A DNA stretch of 64,000 nucleotides from Gentiana macrophylla (GCA_026214975.1 CM047805.1:111347845-111411844); one strand, 5' to 3'; positions 1 through 12,460 are shown, counted from the first letter of the stretch. Numbers and translations: made by a program. The notes: a model not told the origin generated them from the sequence alone.

Positions 1-418
1 TCATACTCATTCCCAATATGTCTGCAATTGATGCTTGGAATGGATTTGGTGGCTGCATTTGTCTTGATTTGATCAACAAAAGCCATCTTGGAAAGTCCCA
101 TCGCTTCAGGTTTTACTGGACCATCCACTACTTCTTCAAATCCAAAAACTTCCCTCGGTAGACTAGGAAACTTCAATCTCCTCGGCATTCACGATTGTCT
201 TGAATGCTTCACTTCCTTCTTCCACAACCATGTTTTCCCGAAAATCAATAACATTTGTGTATGATATTGTTTCCAATCGATATTGAGTATGTTTTCCAAG
301 CACAAAATCTCCTTATTCTTCGACCAATGTTGATGGCCAATTCTGTTTTGTTTGCATCAACAACAAAACCTCTAGCACTTTGGCTTGATTCAATCTGGAC
401 ATCAATCTTTTCGGCCAT
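1..418 (-). pseudogene. Unrecognised host-like gene start, partial and frame-broken
   Basis: An ATG at 418 on the minus strand, about 120 bp downstream of a good TATA box, opens a frame beginning MAEKIDVQIESS. It runs about 58 codons before a stop. Coding-looking sequence then continues in other frames toward base 1: a stretch containing YTNVIDFREN, then one containing EVFGFEEVVDGPVKPEAMG. Reading through needs at least two frame changes and one stop removed, so this is either a pseudogene or an exon damaged by sequence errors. I do not recognise the family. It could also be host DNA at the edge of element 1, because no copia domain is visible. The gene continues beyond the left window edge. 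Confidence 0.35.
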
Positions 419-534
419 TGTTATGAGAAAAATGAGATGAAGAAGATGAATTATAAATCTGTGTTCACACAGTGTGAAATTTGTAGTGATAAATCAGATT
501 TTGCAAGTAGTGAGAATCTGCGAGTGTAGATGCA

Positions 535-544
535 GTATATATAG
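535..544 (-). promoter_or_regulatory. TATA box of the left-edge gene
   Basis: The minus strand reads CTATATATAC here, about 120 bp upstream of the ATG at 418. That spacing suits a plant core promoter with an 85-95 nt leader. No retrotransposon LTR boundary is visible around it, so it more likely belongs to a host promoter. Confidence 0.5.
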
Positions 545-620
545 AGCAGGCGGTAGTTATAATTTATCGATTGCACGTACATTGATGTTAACCACGATTA
601 ATCTGAGTAAATGTTGTCTT

Positions 621-630
621 GACACGTGGC
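621..630. promoter_or_regulatory. G-box / ABRE-type element
   Basis: GACACGTGGC contains the palindrome CACGTG with the ACGTGGC context typical of abscisic-acid and light response elements. It lies about 80 bp upstream of the TATA box at 535-544, a usual distance for such sites. Function is inferred from the motif only. Confidence 0.4.
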
Positions 631-889
631 CCATAACTCTTCCATAACGTTTGTAACCGTTGGATCGTGTTAACTGTGGTAATAAAGGGTAGGATAAATA
701 TCCCGCCAAACTGCTTTTTGACTTTAGTAAAGTTTGACTGTGTAACGTTCCATTCAGCAGGGTTGTCCTCAGCAGGGTTGGCTCAGCAGTCTGTTGATAA
801 AGGTGCTTCAGCAGCCTGCTGACAAAGTGACTCTGTTGATCCTTGATTTCTTCTTGTTTTGTTCAATTGATAATACAAGATGAAGCTTA

Positions 890-1055
890 ATACCAATGAC
901 TGATCTGTCAAGTGAACTCACCCAACATGACAAAGACCAATCCCCTTGGCAACCTCATTTGCTCAATTGTCCAAACATAAGTACATGGAATTGTTGATAC
1001 CAATGACTAATCTGCTAAGTGAGCTCACCCAACATAGCAAAGACTAATCCCTTGG
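890..1055. repeat. Two 60-bp direct repeats in the 3' noncoding part of element 1
   Basis: About 60 bp starting ATACCAATGACT is present at 890-949 and again, slightly diverged, at 997-1055, a 107-bp offset. The copies sit just beyond the RNase H stop codon of element 1, where a polypurine tract and 3' LTR would be expected. Neither of those is recognisable, so this may be a local duplication near a truncated element end. Confidence 0.6.
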
Positions 1056-1064
1056 TGAATTCGA

Positions 1065-1600
1065 TTACATTCTTTGAATATATCGATCAACTTTTATAAT
1101 TCCAAGTTCGATCCTTAATTTGGCAAATCTTTCACTATCAAGTGGTTTAGTGAAAATATCGACAAGTTGATTTTCAATGGGATATATAGAACCACCACAT
1201 CTTTCTTTTCAACATGATCTCTTATAAAATGATGTCTCACATCAATGTGCTTGGTTCTTGAGTGCAAAAGCAGATTTTACGTGATTGCAATTGCACTTGT
1301 GTTGTCACACATAATTGGAATTTCCTTTTCTTCAATTCCATAATCCCTTAATTGTTGTCTTAGCCCATAGTACTTGTGCACAACAACTTCCAGCAGCTAT
1401 ATATTTAGCTTCAGCAGTGGAGGTTGATATTGAATTATGTTTCTTGCCGAACCAGGAGACCAGTCTACTTCCCATTAACTGACAAGTTCCTGTAGTGCTT
1501 TTTCTATCAATTTTGCACCCAGCATAATCAGAATCTGAGTAGGATATAACTTTGAAGCTTCCATCCTTGGAATACCATATCCCTACCCCCAAAGTCTCCT
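1065..1600 (-). pseudogene. Element 1 RNase H domain
   Basis: The frame ending at the stop codon at 1065-1067 encodes the copia RNase H. It has the DSDYAG motif near its start, then RKSTTGTCQLMGSRLVSWF and STAEAKYIAAG, the conserved blocks that carry the catalytic acidic residues. A one-base break near 1330 separates this from the C-terminal part containing RTKHIDVRHHFIRD. The domain would degrade the RNA strand of the cDNA hybrid. Broken. Confidence 0.8.
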
Positions 1601-1649
1601 TTAGGTACTTGAGAACTCTCTTGCTGCACCTAAATGACTTTCTTTAGGT

Positions 1650-2640
1650 TTAGATTGAAATCTTGCACAAACACCTCTGACAAAAAGGATATATCGGTCT
1701 GTGGCGATGGGTACATCAATTGCCTATCATCATTCAGTATAAAGTCGATCAACATCTTTGCCTTCTTTATCTTCATCAATCGATGTTTGTACTCATTGGA
1801 GTTGATATCTTGGTGCTGTTTTCCATACCAAACTTCTTTAGCAACTCCTTGGTATACTTGGTTTGATGAATGAAGATTCCATCTTTCATCTGTTTAACTT
1901 GCAATCCCAAAAAGTAGTTCATCTCTCCCATCATACTCATTTGGAATTTACTTTTCATTAGATTTGCAAACTTTTCACAAAGTAAATCATTTTCGAACCA
2001 AATATTATGTCATCCACATAAAATACATGTACCCGAGTCTTTGTTCCACTTCACTTGATTAAAAAGAGTCTTGTCAATGGTGCCTTTTGTAAAACCATTG
2101 TCCACCAAGAATTGAGATAGAGTCTCATACCATGCTCTTGGTGCTTGTTTCAATCCATAAAGTGCTTTGTTGAGTCTATACACTTTATCTTCTTGATCTT
2201 TATTTCAAATCCAGGAGGTTCTTTGTACATACACTTCCTCTTCTACAGAATGCCATTCAAATGCACTTTTGACATCCATTTGATATACTTTGAAGTTCTT
2301 ATATGCGGCATGTGCCAAGAATAATCGATAGCTTCCAATCTTGCAGCAGGTGCATAAGTTTCATCAAAATCTATTCATACCTTGAGAATAGCCTTTTGCA
2401 ACTAGTCGGCCTTATTCCTTACAATGGTACCAGATTCATCAAATTTATTTACAGATACCCATTTAGTACCAATGATATTTGCATGACTAGGCCTTTCAAC
2501 TAGTGTCCAAACTTGATTTCTTTCAAATTCATTCAATTCTTCGTGCATAGCTATTATCCAATCTGGATCTGAAATAGCTTCTTCAACAACTTTTGGTTCC
2601 ATTTGAGATAGAAAACAAGTAAACAAAGCTTCCAGTTGTC
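1650..2640 (-). pseudogene. Element 1 reverse transcriptase domain
   Basis: The N-terminal RT block at 2402-2626 includes WIIAMHEELNEFERNQVWTL followed by a GTKWV motif, typical of copia RT. The catalytic motif reads as FYVDDIIFG around 2000-2025. A further block at 1776-1958 has MGEMNYFLGLQVKQ. Stops and frameshifts lie between the blocks, so no complete polymerase can be made from this copy. Confidence 0.8.
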
Positions 2641-2649
2641 TTCTAGTCC

Positions 2650-3760
2650 TTACACCTTGCTGTACATTCCCAATAACTTGTTCAGCAGGGTGATTCCTTA
2701 ACCATTGTGGATTCTGATTAGTTTGATTTTCAGGAACCTCATCTTGATGAGAACTCTTGTAGCTTCTTCAACAACAGGGGGTTCAGCAAATCCTTGAATT
2801 GCTTCAGTTGTTGCATCAGTAATGTCACCAGCAGGGGATGTATCAGAAACTTTTAAATCATTGAATCTTTCCAAAACTTCAACACAATCTGGATCAGTGA
2901 CTTGTTGATTCTCGGCGAGTTCACAATCTTCATCTTCCATACCCGGTGAACTTAGGTTCATCAAACACAACATGGATTGTTTCTTCATGTTTGATGACCT
3001 CTTGTTCGATTACCACTGAATGCCTTCTTTGTGAAGAATATCCCAAGAAAATCCCTTCATCGACTTTGGTTGGAATGTTTTGAGATGAACCTTGGGATTT
3101 AGGATAAAACACTTGCTTCCAAATGGATGGAAATAGGATATGTTTGGTTTCCTTCCATTCCAAATCTCATAAGGTGTCTTGACTTCTTGTTCACTGATGT
3201 TACTGTTTGTGTATAGCATGTTGTATTAAGCTGTTTGATTGATACCTTTCGGGTAGTAATGCTTCACATATCATTGTCCTTCTGCTTCCTTTAAAGTCCT
3301 GTTTCTTCTTTCAAAGAACCCCATTTTGCTTTGAGGTGTACCAATGATGACAAGTTTGATGTAGTACACCATTACATTCACGATATTCTCTTATAACTTT
3401 GTTGAGAAATTTAGTACCTGATCGATCTTATTTTTATTCTTTGTTAAAATTTTCTCATTTTGTAATCTCTTTAAGAGATTAGGCATGCTTTTGAGTGTTT
3501 CACTTTTCTTGTTCATAAAAACCACCCAAGTGTACCTTGAATAATCATCCATAACCACTAAAGTGTATTTCTTTCCGATTACACTTGTTGGAGTTATTGG
3601 TCCAAAAGATCCATATGCATAAGCTCCAACACTCTATTAGTTGATTGTTTAGTTTTGACTTGAAGCTTGACTTTATCTGTTTACCTGTTTGACATGCATC
3701 ACATATAGCATCCTTTTTGAATGTGATCTCGGGTAAACCAATCACGACTTCTTCTTCACC
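2650..3760 (-). pseudogene. Element 1 integrase region
   Basis: Fragments at 3545-3745 include CDACQTGKQIKSSF, the second half of the zinc-binding region. Those at 2930-3219 include TPYEIWNGRKPNISY and FGSKCFI, the conserved C-terminal part of the copia integrase core. The linker toward RT (2698-2988) is acidic and unconserved, as is usual. The frame changes several times. Confidence 0.75.
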
Positions 3761-4200
3761 AAGCGATTTATATCATCAAAGTTCAAATGATTCAACTTCT
3801 TGTGCCATAACCAATTGAGTTCGATTTGGTATGCACAATCGAGTGATTTCTGGAAGGCTAGTGATGACCAATCCACAACATACATGTTTTGTTGTCTTCT
3901 ACCGACAAGTACAACTTGATCACCTCTTTCACTAATGACAATACAGTTGTTTTTGTCAAAAGTGACCTTGTATCCCATGTCACGAAATTGTCGATTGCTC
4001 GACAAGTTGTAGTCCATCCTTCCACATATGCAACATTCTTGATAGTAAGTCCATTTCTCACAAGTGTGCCATATCCTCTTGTGTATCCAGGTGTATTCTT
4101 GTTGCCAAAATTCATCCTTGGACCATCTTTTGCCACAAAGTTTGATAAACAGTGCTTATTCTTTGTCATATGTCTGGAACATCCACTGTCAAAGTACCAG
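3742..4200 (-). pseudogene. Element 1 protease and pre-integrase domain
   Basis: The sequence at 4150-4185 gives the aspartic protease site as WYFDSGCSRHMT, with the catalytic D-S-G triad intact. The following segment at 3742-4017 carries the GAG_pre-integrase block with WHKKLNHLNFDDINRLV, where the paired histidines start the integrase HHCC zinc site. Retroelement protease matures the Gag-Pol polyprotein. Frameshifts split the segment. Confidence 0.75.
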
Positions 4201-5469
4201 ACACCCTACAAAACAAAGTTAATACATTCTAGGTACCCAAACTGTTTGGGTCCATAGTGGTCGATACTAAGCATGACTTTTGGTAAGTTTCCATAAGATC
4301 TTCTCTAAAAAGTGTCATACTTTGGTTCATACATGTATTCCACACATCCATAAGTTCTTACAGATGGGTTGTGTAGGATTCACATATGTTTTACGGCCTT
4401 TTGGTTTGTAATCTTTGTTTGAAGTGACTTTTGGTGTTAGAAGCATTAGTATAACCATTTGTTTCTTTGTCTGTGTTAGGAGCAGATACAGTAGTATGGA
4501 GTCTGCTGAGGTCCCTGCTGAGGCCTTTTATAAGTCCTCTGCCGAGTCCTTTGCTGATTCCATTGCTTAGGTTTTACCCTAGCAGCATGGTCATACTCAT
4601 TGTTTCTATCGGCGAGTGCGAGGAATATTCCAATCATCATCGATGAGAGCAGTCTACCTTTCCCCACGAGATAAGTATCCCTTGAATGATTAACATTTTT
4701 AGATTTGGGATTCTTATCTTTGGAATATTCGACCTTTACCTTTTTGTGGTCCAAAGAGACTTGGTAGCAGTGCGCTATCGATGGAGTCTAGAAGGTCCAG
4801 CGATCCTATTTTTAGATTTGTTCTTTTTATTAGAAGGCGATGACTTCTTTGACTTGATTTTGCTTCCTTGAAATATTCTCAGTAGGTTTCACTGCCTCAG
4901 CAACCTTACTTGGAGTTGGATCTTGTCTTTGGTATAAACTTAGGACCAGTTACGGTGCTAGGTTCGATAACCTTCTTGGATCCACTCTTTTGGATTGTTG
5001 AGTTCCAAATCCAAGCCTGTTTTATCACCATAAGGCTTTCCAGGACTTGTATGCGATAGTGGAGCAAGATGGTTCAACAGATTCAGAGTCTTTGGATGAT
5101 CGGCCAGGCTTACACTGATTCTGTCCAACATCTTTTTCCTTACCTTTGAGAACTCTTAATTCAACTTTCAATCTTCCAACTTCTAATTCAAGAGCTTCTT
5201 TTTCAGCCTTCACAATCTCATAAACAGTTGTATTATCCTCGATTGATTAAGGATGGCATCCAAAGTCTCATTATTGTCGAATTTCTAGGATTTGAACCAC
5301 AAGTTGATTCACAATCACTTCCAGGAGTATTGATGGGATCTGATGTTGTATACCTCCTCGATTTCATCCATATTGGCCATCAAAGCATAATCTTCCATAT
5401 CGACAACTTGATCTTTGTGTCATCCGATTCATTTCCTTTTTTGATTCCACTTCGTACCTGATTCATCTT

Positions 5470-6555
5470 CAACAATCATAGCCTTCTTTCCATGTCTTCT
5501 TTGTTGACTCTTGGTCTTGATGAGTGCGGACAATCGGTCTAAAGTGTCCAGGCTTCTTGCGGTTGAAGCAAAGATAATCGGTTCCTTACTTTGTTTTAAC
5601 TTCCGGGGCGATCGGAGTTTGAAGTGTCACGGTTTCTTGCAATGAAAGCCTGAGATAGTCATTATCTTTCTTTGATTCTTCTTTCTTTCTTTGATGAGGC
5701 CTTTTGTGAAGTTTCTTGCGAGGGCCTTTCTGTCTTCATCATCCTGATTTTCTTGCTCGGGAGGGCAATCTGTTCTTGCATCTCATCCAGTGAGATCATC
5801 TTATCCTCCGGATGTTTCTTCCTAATGTGAAGCGGCCAATCACGTTGTCTTTGGCTCTTCCTTTTCGATCTCAGTACAAGCTTTTGCTAAATTCTTAAGC
5901 CTTGAGATCTGAAAACAACTTGAAGGTGTCTTCTTCATGCAACTTTCTCATTTCTTCTATTGCGAGTCACCTTCATTTTCCAAACATCTTTTGCGAGTAG
6001 AGCCTCCAAGATTTTGGTGTTTATTTCTTCTTTTGAATAACTTACACTGAGTAGGGTAAGTTCATCCAGGACAGCATTAAATCTTGATTCCATTTGCTCA
6101 ATGGTTTCATTTGGAAGCATCTTGAACTTTTGGAACCTCTTTACAGTCACGGCCCGATTTTATTCTTCTTTATTGCATCGGTGCCTTCACGAGATCAAGC
6201 AGATCTTGTCCCAAAGTTCCTTTGCGGTTTTGCAATCTTTAACCTTCATGTACATATTGCTATCCAGGGTTCTATAAATGATGTCAATAGCAATATTGTT
6301 GAGGTTTGCTCTTTTACATCTTACGCATTCCATTCTCTTTTTGGTTTAGAAATGTACTCGGTTGTATCACCCACTTTATTATTGCCTTGGTAATCTCCAG
6401 GTGGTCCATCGATTAGTACATCCATCATCTCATCATGAGTTGCGACAAGGTAAGCTTTGCATTCGGCGTTTATACTCATCAAATCTATCTAGAGAACACA
6501 TCGGCATAGTTCTAGCATCTTGGGTGTTATCCATGATGCAAGTCTTTGAAAACCC
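5470..6555 (-). pseudogene. Element 1 gag (UBN2-type)
   Basis: Starting near 6530 on the minus strand, the broken frame matches plant copia Gag of the UBN2 type. The clearest block, 5935-6150, contains FQKFKMLPNETIEQMESRFN and ELTLLSVSYSKEEINTKILE. Around 5530-5580 a decayed CCHC zinc knuckle can be read as CFNRKKPGHF. Gag forms the cytoplasmic particle that packages element RNA. Multiple stops. Confidence 0.75.
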
Positions 6556-6635
6556 GGTAACTTGAAAGAAAGTTTCAAAGGATTTTCACAACAAGTAGGA
6601 TTTCTTCAAAAGCGAAGCCTTTGCTCGATACCAAT

Positions 6636-7534
6636 TGTTGGTCCCTTGAAAAGGCTTTGGTTAAGTTTAGAGGGGTGAATAAACTTAACACTTAAAACTT
6701 TGGAGTTAACAAATTCTACAACTTGATCTGCTTGATACTTGATGATCTGCGATACCTCGATAACTTTCTTTGATACATGATGATCTCTTGATAGTTGAGT
6801 TTGCTTTGAATTTGTGCGGCGGAATTATATCAAAATTAAGCCCTAATACTTGTTGTTAAATATGATACTAAGTATTAGATAATCAATGATGTAAGTGTGT
6901 GATTTGATTTGCTAGATTCGATAGGTTGATGTGTAGAATAAACTAAGTGCGAGAATGTAAATCTTTGAAAGTAAGTAGGCGATTTTATAGTGGTTCGGGT
7001 GGTGTAATCACTGTCAGTCCACTTTTCTCTGTGATATTGGAGGTAGTCCACTAGAGATCTTTGATATAGTTTGTTACAAAGATTCCTAAGTTGCTTGTCC
7101 TTCACCAATAACTATGGCTTCACAAGCTGGCGGGAGCAGGTAAGATTGCTTGCTTCAAATCTTCCACTTGGTCCTTGAAGGTAGGATTGCCTCTTCACCA
7201 CTCCACTACAAACAACGATCTTTCACACAATCATGTGTGCTTCACTGTCTTCAGCGAGTTCTTTATAAAATAAAGAATGAATCAAATAAATGATTCGATT
7301 CAGCTGACTTGATTAGGATGAAATAATCGACTTGCTCGTCTTCAAGTGTGTATGCTTGATATAGATTGAATACGATAAACACTTGAAGAATTTCTCTGGA
7401 TCGATAGCTTTAAGTTCGATGGGTTCGTGGGTGTTTTTCATTTCGATAAAATATCTCTTCAAAGTTTATCAAATTTCATCATCTTGTTTCTGAGTTGAAA
7501 GTCCTCTATTTATAGGTAAGAATGCATGTGACTT
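6636..7534 (-). repeat. Element 1 5' LTR, proximal part (U5, R, part of U3)
   Basis: The LTR edge next to the primer site is at 6636. On the minus strand a TATA box (CTATAAATAGAGG) is at about 7504-7516. Element 2 has entered about 20 bp upstream of it, separating the core promoter from most of U3. The rest of this LTR resumes at 17080. Confidence 0.7.
7504..7516 (-). promoter_or_regulatory. TATA box of the element 1 LTR
   Basis: The minus strand reads CTATAAATAGAGG, a strong plant TATA context. It would start transcription leftward into the element 1 internal region. Confidence 0.5.
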
Positions 7535-7539
7535 GTATT
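7535..7539. repeat. Target-site duplication of element 2, left copy (GTATT)
   Basis: GTATT immediately precedes the LTR at 7540 and recurs at 17075-17079 immediately after the other LTR. The five-base length is normal for LTR retrotransposon integration. Confidence 0.85.
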
Positions 7540-9238
7540 TGAAGGATGCAGGTTCTTAGATCTAACCAAGTTAGATCAACGCGCAGCGGAAGGATCACGA
7601 TTTACATATCATAAAACATAGTTAAAGGACTTAAAAACTACAAGGGGTTAAGATCAAGTTACCAATAGTAGGAAGAGATGCCAAGATCTTCCGATGTGTT
7701 CTCTCAAACAATTTGGTGGACACCCTTCTCTTGATACTCAAGCCTCCTTGATATGCCACACTCAAGAAAAACTTAGAGTTTTCTTCTAAAACCCAAGACA
7801 AGAAAAATAATTTTCTCTCCTTTCAAAGTGGCTAGGTGAAATTTGCCAAATCAATTTCCCTTGGAATAACTCTCCTTTTATAGGAGAGTAAATCCTTAAC
7901 CTCAAGTTTTAATTAATTAAATAAATAATTAATTAATCCAAATAAAAAGATATTTTCCTTAATGATTAATTGTGACATGTATTGACCAATAGGAAATCAA
8001 ATAACAAGTCATCCAACCAATCATATAACAAGAATATGTTTTATTTTCCACATCACAAAAATTAATTCTTGTGACATAATAGAACATGAGGCGCCACTTT
8101 AGGTCAAAAAATCCCACATAAAATGTCTTTTATGTGTATAATAATATTTAGTCCAACTAAATAATATCCACGCATATCAATTAATTAGCCCAGCCAATTA
8201 ATTATTTCTGAGGCTCAAATAACAAGATTATTAGTCCGAATTACAGAAGCCACATCGGGGACCATGGACCTATAACCAGTAGCTCCAATAATTAATTATT
8301 CATCGAATAGAATAAGCACATTAATTATTAATTCCGGGATTACGCCACCATAAACCCGAAACTGAACTCTACCGATTATAGATGTATACTTATACTCAAC
8401 CCATAGAGTGAATAAGCGTCCATTGATATAATCACTACATACGGATTAACCCTCCATAGATCGCCCATTACGAGTGGGAAGTCTCCGTGAACCCGACTTT
8501 CGAGAATATCTTATCCTTATTTACCATTAACCCACGATGATCAATTAGTACACATATCGACTAGTAGCTAATTAGTCAAATGTGAACTCCGGGATCAATC
8601 ACTTTCTTAGGGCTAACAAATAAGGGGGATCTCTCTCTACTTCCCGCAGGAAGGAATGGATTCCATGTCTGTGAAGATCGAACTACTCACTCATCGAGAG
8701 ATAGTGCCAATGAGAAGTGGCTTGGAACACATATTCAAGTGAACCGTAACTAACACATCAAACACTACCCGAGACAAGCGGCACCACTGTGATCACCTCG
8801 AGATTAAGGTTGATCCATATATGATCATCTAATGATTTAATAAGATTCCTCGATTACGGAATTATATCGGAAATTCATTAAATCGGTCGAGTCCTATATG
8901 AATGCCATCATATATAAATGCCTACGTAGGTACCCTCTGCCGATAGTCCGGATAAGACTATCACACCCTAAAGTGTTAGGCGCATTATTGGTGTTTTAAT
9001 CAAGAGACCACTAAACTCGATTAAGTTCACCACGGACTAACGATTCAAGTATATCACCACTAACTCAATCCTCTCGTGCATTCCATACACTTTGAGCTAA
9101 GTGGTTACATACAGATATACTTAGGGTTTGCAGTGATTTATACTATATAAGCACAAAGCAAATAAGGCGAATAATAAAATCATCATTTATTAATATAAAA
9201 CAATTACATAAATTGTCTTTCGGGCACTACATCTAACA
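7540..9238 (-). repeat. Element 2 3' LTR
   Basis: In plus orientation it begins TGAAGGATGCAGG and ends CATCTAACA, so on the minus strand it starts TGTTAG and ends in CA. A TATA box (minus strand CTATAAAAGG) is at 7874-7883. The abutting internal sequence on the minus strand ends in GTGGGAGAT, a short purine-rich tract consistent with the polypurine primer. It matches 15379-17074 along its length, with many small differences. Confidence 0.9.
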
Positions 9239-9539
9239 ATCTCCCACTTGCACGAATGACAAGTAATAATTGTTTTAGAGCACACCATTAACTATTACAA
9301 CAAGAACTACATCTCCCACTTGCTCTAAAGCAAATGACTCATGTCCTTAATACCCATGTTTTCCAAGTGCCTCGTAAAGACCTCAATGGAAAGCGTCTTC
9401 GTAAATGGATCGACAAGGTTGTCGGTGAGGGATTTTAAATGACGGAAATGTCTCATCTTTGAGCAATCTCTCTAATCAAATGGTATTTTCTCTCTATATG
9501 CTTTGACTTCTGGTGACTTCGGGGTTCTCTGGAATTAGA

Positions 9540-9840
9540 CACGGCCCCGTTGTTGTCATAGTAGAGACGTATCGGATTTTATGGATTTGGGATTACTCCT
9601 AAATCTCCCAGGAACTTCTTGAGCCATACCGCTTCCTTAGCTGCCTCAGAGGCCGCTATGTATTCGGCTTCCATAGTTGAGTCGGCCGTACTGGATTGCT
9701 TGACACTTCTCCAGACAATTGCTCCGCCTCCGGAGTAAACACTTGAGCCTCGATGTCGATTTGCGATCATCCTTATCTCGAAAGTCGAAAGTCGAGAATC
9801 GACTACTCTGCTATATCGAGTTCGCACCCGAATATACAAG
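9540..9840 (-). pseudogene. Element 2 RNase H domain
   Basis: The frame at 9579-9839 carries GGAIVWRSVKQSSTADSTME followed by AEYIAASEAAKEAVWLKKFL, the conserved centre of copia RNase H. The N-terminal DSD block and the C-terminal block lie in shifted frames. Confidence 0.8.
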
Positions 9841-9859
9841 CATATAATTCCTCGTTCTC

Positions 9860-10854
9860 TTAAGATACTTGAGGAGATTCTTCACTGCAGATCCAATGGT
9901 CCATGCCGGATTGGGTGGCGGTGACCAAGCCCACGCCATAACAGATGTCTAGCCTAGTACACAACATAGCATACATCAGACTACCAACAGCCGAAGCATA
10001 TGGTATCCGTCCCATACTCTCAATTTCCTCAGGAGTCTGTGGAGACTGCTTCTTAGAGAGTTGAATGTCGTGTCGGGTTGGTAGGAAACCCTTCTTTGCA
10101 TTCATCATGCTGTAACGCAACAACATCTTATCTATGTAAGATACTTGGGACAGAGCCAACATCCTATTCTTGCGATCCCGTATAACTTGGATCCCTAGAA
10201 TATAATTCGCCTCTCCCAAATCTTTCATTTGGAATTGCGTGGATAACCAATTCTTCACATCTGACAACATTCCCTTATTGGTCCAATAAGCAGAATGTCG
10301 TCAACATACAACACTAAGAACGCCACCTGATCTTTGATGACCTTCTTGTATACACAAGGCTCATCAAAGTTTTGTTCGAAACCATATGACTTGACCGTTT
10401 CATCAAATCTATGATTCCAAGACCGAGATGCTTGCTTTAACCCATAAATGGATCTGAGCAACTTGCACACTTTGCGCTCTTGGCCTTTCTCGACAAATCC
10501 TTCTGGTTGCTGCATATATATTTCCTCGTCAAGATAGCCGTTTAGGAAGGCTGTCTTAACATCCATCTGCCAGATCCCATAATCTAGACATGCAGCTATT
10601 GAAAGGAGGATCCGAATGGATTTCAGCATTGCCACAGGGGAGAAGGTTTCTTCGTAGTCGATTCCCTCTCTCTGTGTGTAGCATTTTGCCACTAGCCGAG
10701 CTTTAAAGGTTTCAACCTTTCCATCCACTCCTCGCTTTCTCTTGTAGATCCATTTACTGCCTATGGGTTGTACACCCTCAGGGCAATCCACAAGTTTCCA
10801 GACTGAGTTAGAGTACATGGACTTCATCTCACGATTCATCGCCTCAACCCACAT
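9860..10854 (-). pseudogene. Element 2 reverse transcriptase domain
   Basis: The best-preserved polymerase of the left part of the window. The frame at 10255-10854 is open for 199 residues and includes WIYKRKRGVDG, ARLVAK, DVKTAFLNGYLDEEIYMQQP and the catalytic LVLYVDDILLIG near 10295-10320. A one-base break at about 10260 leads into 9860-10270, with FQMKDLGEANYILGIQV and the end of RT. The YVDD aspartates are intact, but the frame break would abolish the full polyprotein. Confidence 0.87.
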
Positions 10855-11089
10855 GTCCTTATCGAGTCATCCATAGCCTGCGATAGGACAACTGGATCAT
10901 CCTCCACTCCATCGAGGCGCGATATTAGCCTCGGTTGCATACCGTACACTGCCTTGGTGGCTTAACCACTCGGTGAGTACGTCCCGAGTGGTCTCGGACT
11001 ATCGGGTCGACGGGTGTATCATTGGTGTTGTTGTTCGTGACGATGGTGTGTCACCGGTGGTCGACTTCGTCGAAGTAACTCCTCGAGTA

Positions 11090-12000
11090 CAACTTTACTT
11101 GAGGTTTGAAGTCTTTCATATATTGATCCTCGAGAAAAGTGGCGTTAGTTGAAACTATTACCCTCGATCTTACGGATCATAGAACAGACCTCCTCTTGTC
11201 CTTTGTGCATACCCTACAAACAGACATACTTTAAATGCGTGCTTGCAATTTGCTAGTCTTGTCAACGACACATGTGCCGGACACCCCATATACGGTTGTA
11301 GCGCAAACTAGGTTTACTCCCACTCCATAACTCAAGAGCGTTCTCTCGGACAGACTTTGGCGGCACCACATTTAGAATGTGGACCCCATTTGTTTGAAGG
11401 GCATGTCCCCAAAAGGACACCGCGGTGATGACGCGTAGCTCATCATGGATCGACCATGTCTATTAAAGTCCTATTTCTCCGCTCGGCAACTCCGTTTCTT
11501 TGAGGCGTTACGGGCGCGAGCGTTGGAAACAAATCCCATGTTCCAAAGGTAGTCGGTGAAATCGGTATCCATGTACTCACCTCCGCGATCGAGCGAAGGC
11601 ATTTCAAAGACTTTCCCAATGCGCTTTCGGCTTCGCTGGAATTCCTTAAACTTTCCAAAAGCTTGGATTTTCTATGTAGCGAGATAAACATATCCGAATC
11701 TCGAGTAGTCGTCGTCGATGAAAGTCACAAAGTACTCGAATCCACCTCTAGCCTTTGTACATTCATTGGACCACACAGATCTGAATGTACCAATTCTAAA
11801 GGTTCTTTAGCCTGTTACCCTTTGACGAGAAGGGTCGCTTGGTCATCTTCCCTCCAGGCAAGACTCATGCGGTGGCGGTGAGTCAACAGATAACTCACTT
11901 AAGGGACCATCTTTGGCGATCTTTTGATTCTTTCCAAGGAAATATGGCCTAGCCTAAGGTGCCAAAGGTATGTTTCATCATTTTGAGAAACCTTCGCCTT
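11090..12000 (-). pseudogene. Element 2 integrase region
   Basis: Conserved copia integrase blocks appear in several frames. The clearest is at 11443-11510, TPQRNGVAERRNRTLIDM, which carries the last catalytic glutamate of the DDE triad. The segment is interrupted by several frameshifts. Confidence 0.75.
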
Positions 12001-12059
12001 TCAAATGAACTTTGATGTGCTACTCTAAACATTTCGATGATATTAAGCGTTGGAGTATC

Positions 12060-12460
12060 GGTTGGTTTAATGACATACGATCCATTTTCTAACATTACGA
12101 GAACATAAGTTACGTCCATTTAAAATAACAATCTTATTATACTCAAAAGATAAAGAATACAATTGTTCTTGCAAAATGACCACAGAAATTAAATTTCTTC
12201 TAAAGTGCGGAATATAAAAGACATGGTCCAACTTAAGGACTTTATTTCCAAACATTAAACGAACTACTCCCCTTTGCTCTTGCTGAAACCCTTTGCTCCG
12301 TTGCCAACTCTCATCACATGTGCCCCGTCCTCTGGCTCCTCATACAGAACTAAGGATGCGCAAAGAAGAACAAACATGGTTAGTAGCTCCGAAATCCAGT
12401 ATCCAAGTTGATACATCTTTAGCTACTACTTTGTAGGATTCCAAGACAAGTAAATTACAT
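12060..12460 (-). pseudogene. Element 2 protease region
   Basis: Around 12370-12410 the minus strand reads WILDFGATNHVCSSL. This is the copia protease active site with D-F-G in place of the usual D-S-G. The following block at 12067-12255 has LDHVFYIPHFRRNLISV, a standard continuation. The serine change and a frame break between the blocks suggest a dead copy or a sequence error. Confidence 0.7.

Larger units (their letters stand above)
1065..7534 (-). mobile_element. Ty1/copia retrotransposon, element 1 (degenerate, LTR split by element 2)
   Basis: Read on the minus strand, the order is LTR, primer-binding site, gag, zinc knuckle, protease, integrase, RT, RNase H, which is the copia order. 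The plus-sense LTR edge TGTTGGTCCC is at 6636. Next to it, 6622-6633 reads on the minus strand TGGTATCGAGC, an initiator-Met tRNA primer site with one CAG-to-CG change. The LTR runs to 7534 and is then interrupted by element 2, resuming at 17080. All coding parts carry stops and frameshifts. No 3' LTR is recognisable to the left of 1065, so that end appears truncated or too diverged. Confidence 0.85.

Noticed and set aside
3889..4257. 122-codon plus-strand open frame
   Set aside because: Antisense shadow of the element 1 protease and pre-integrase region.
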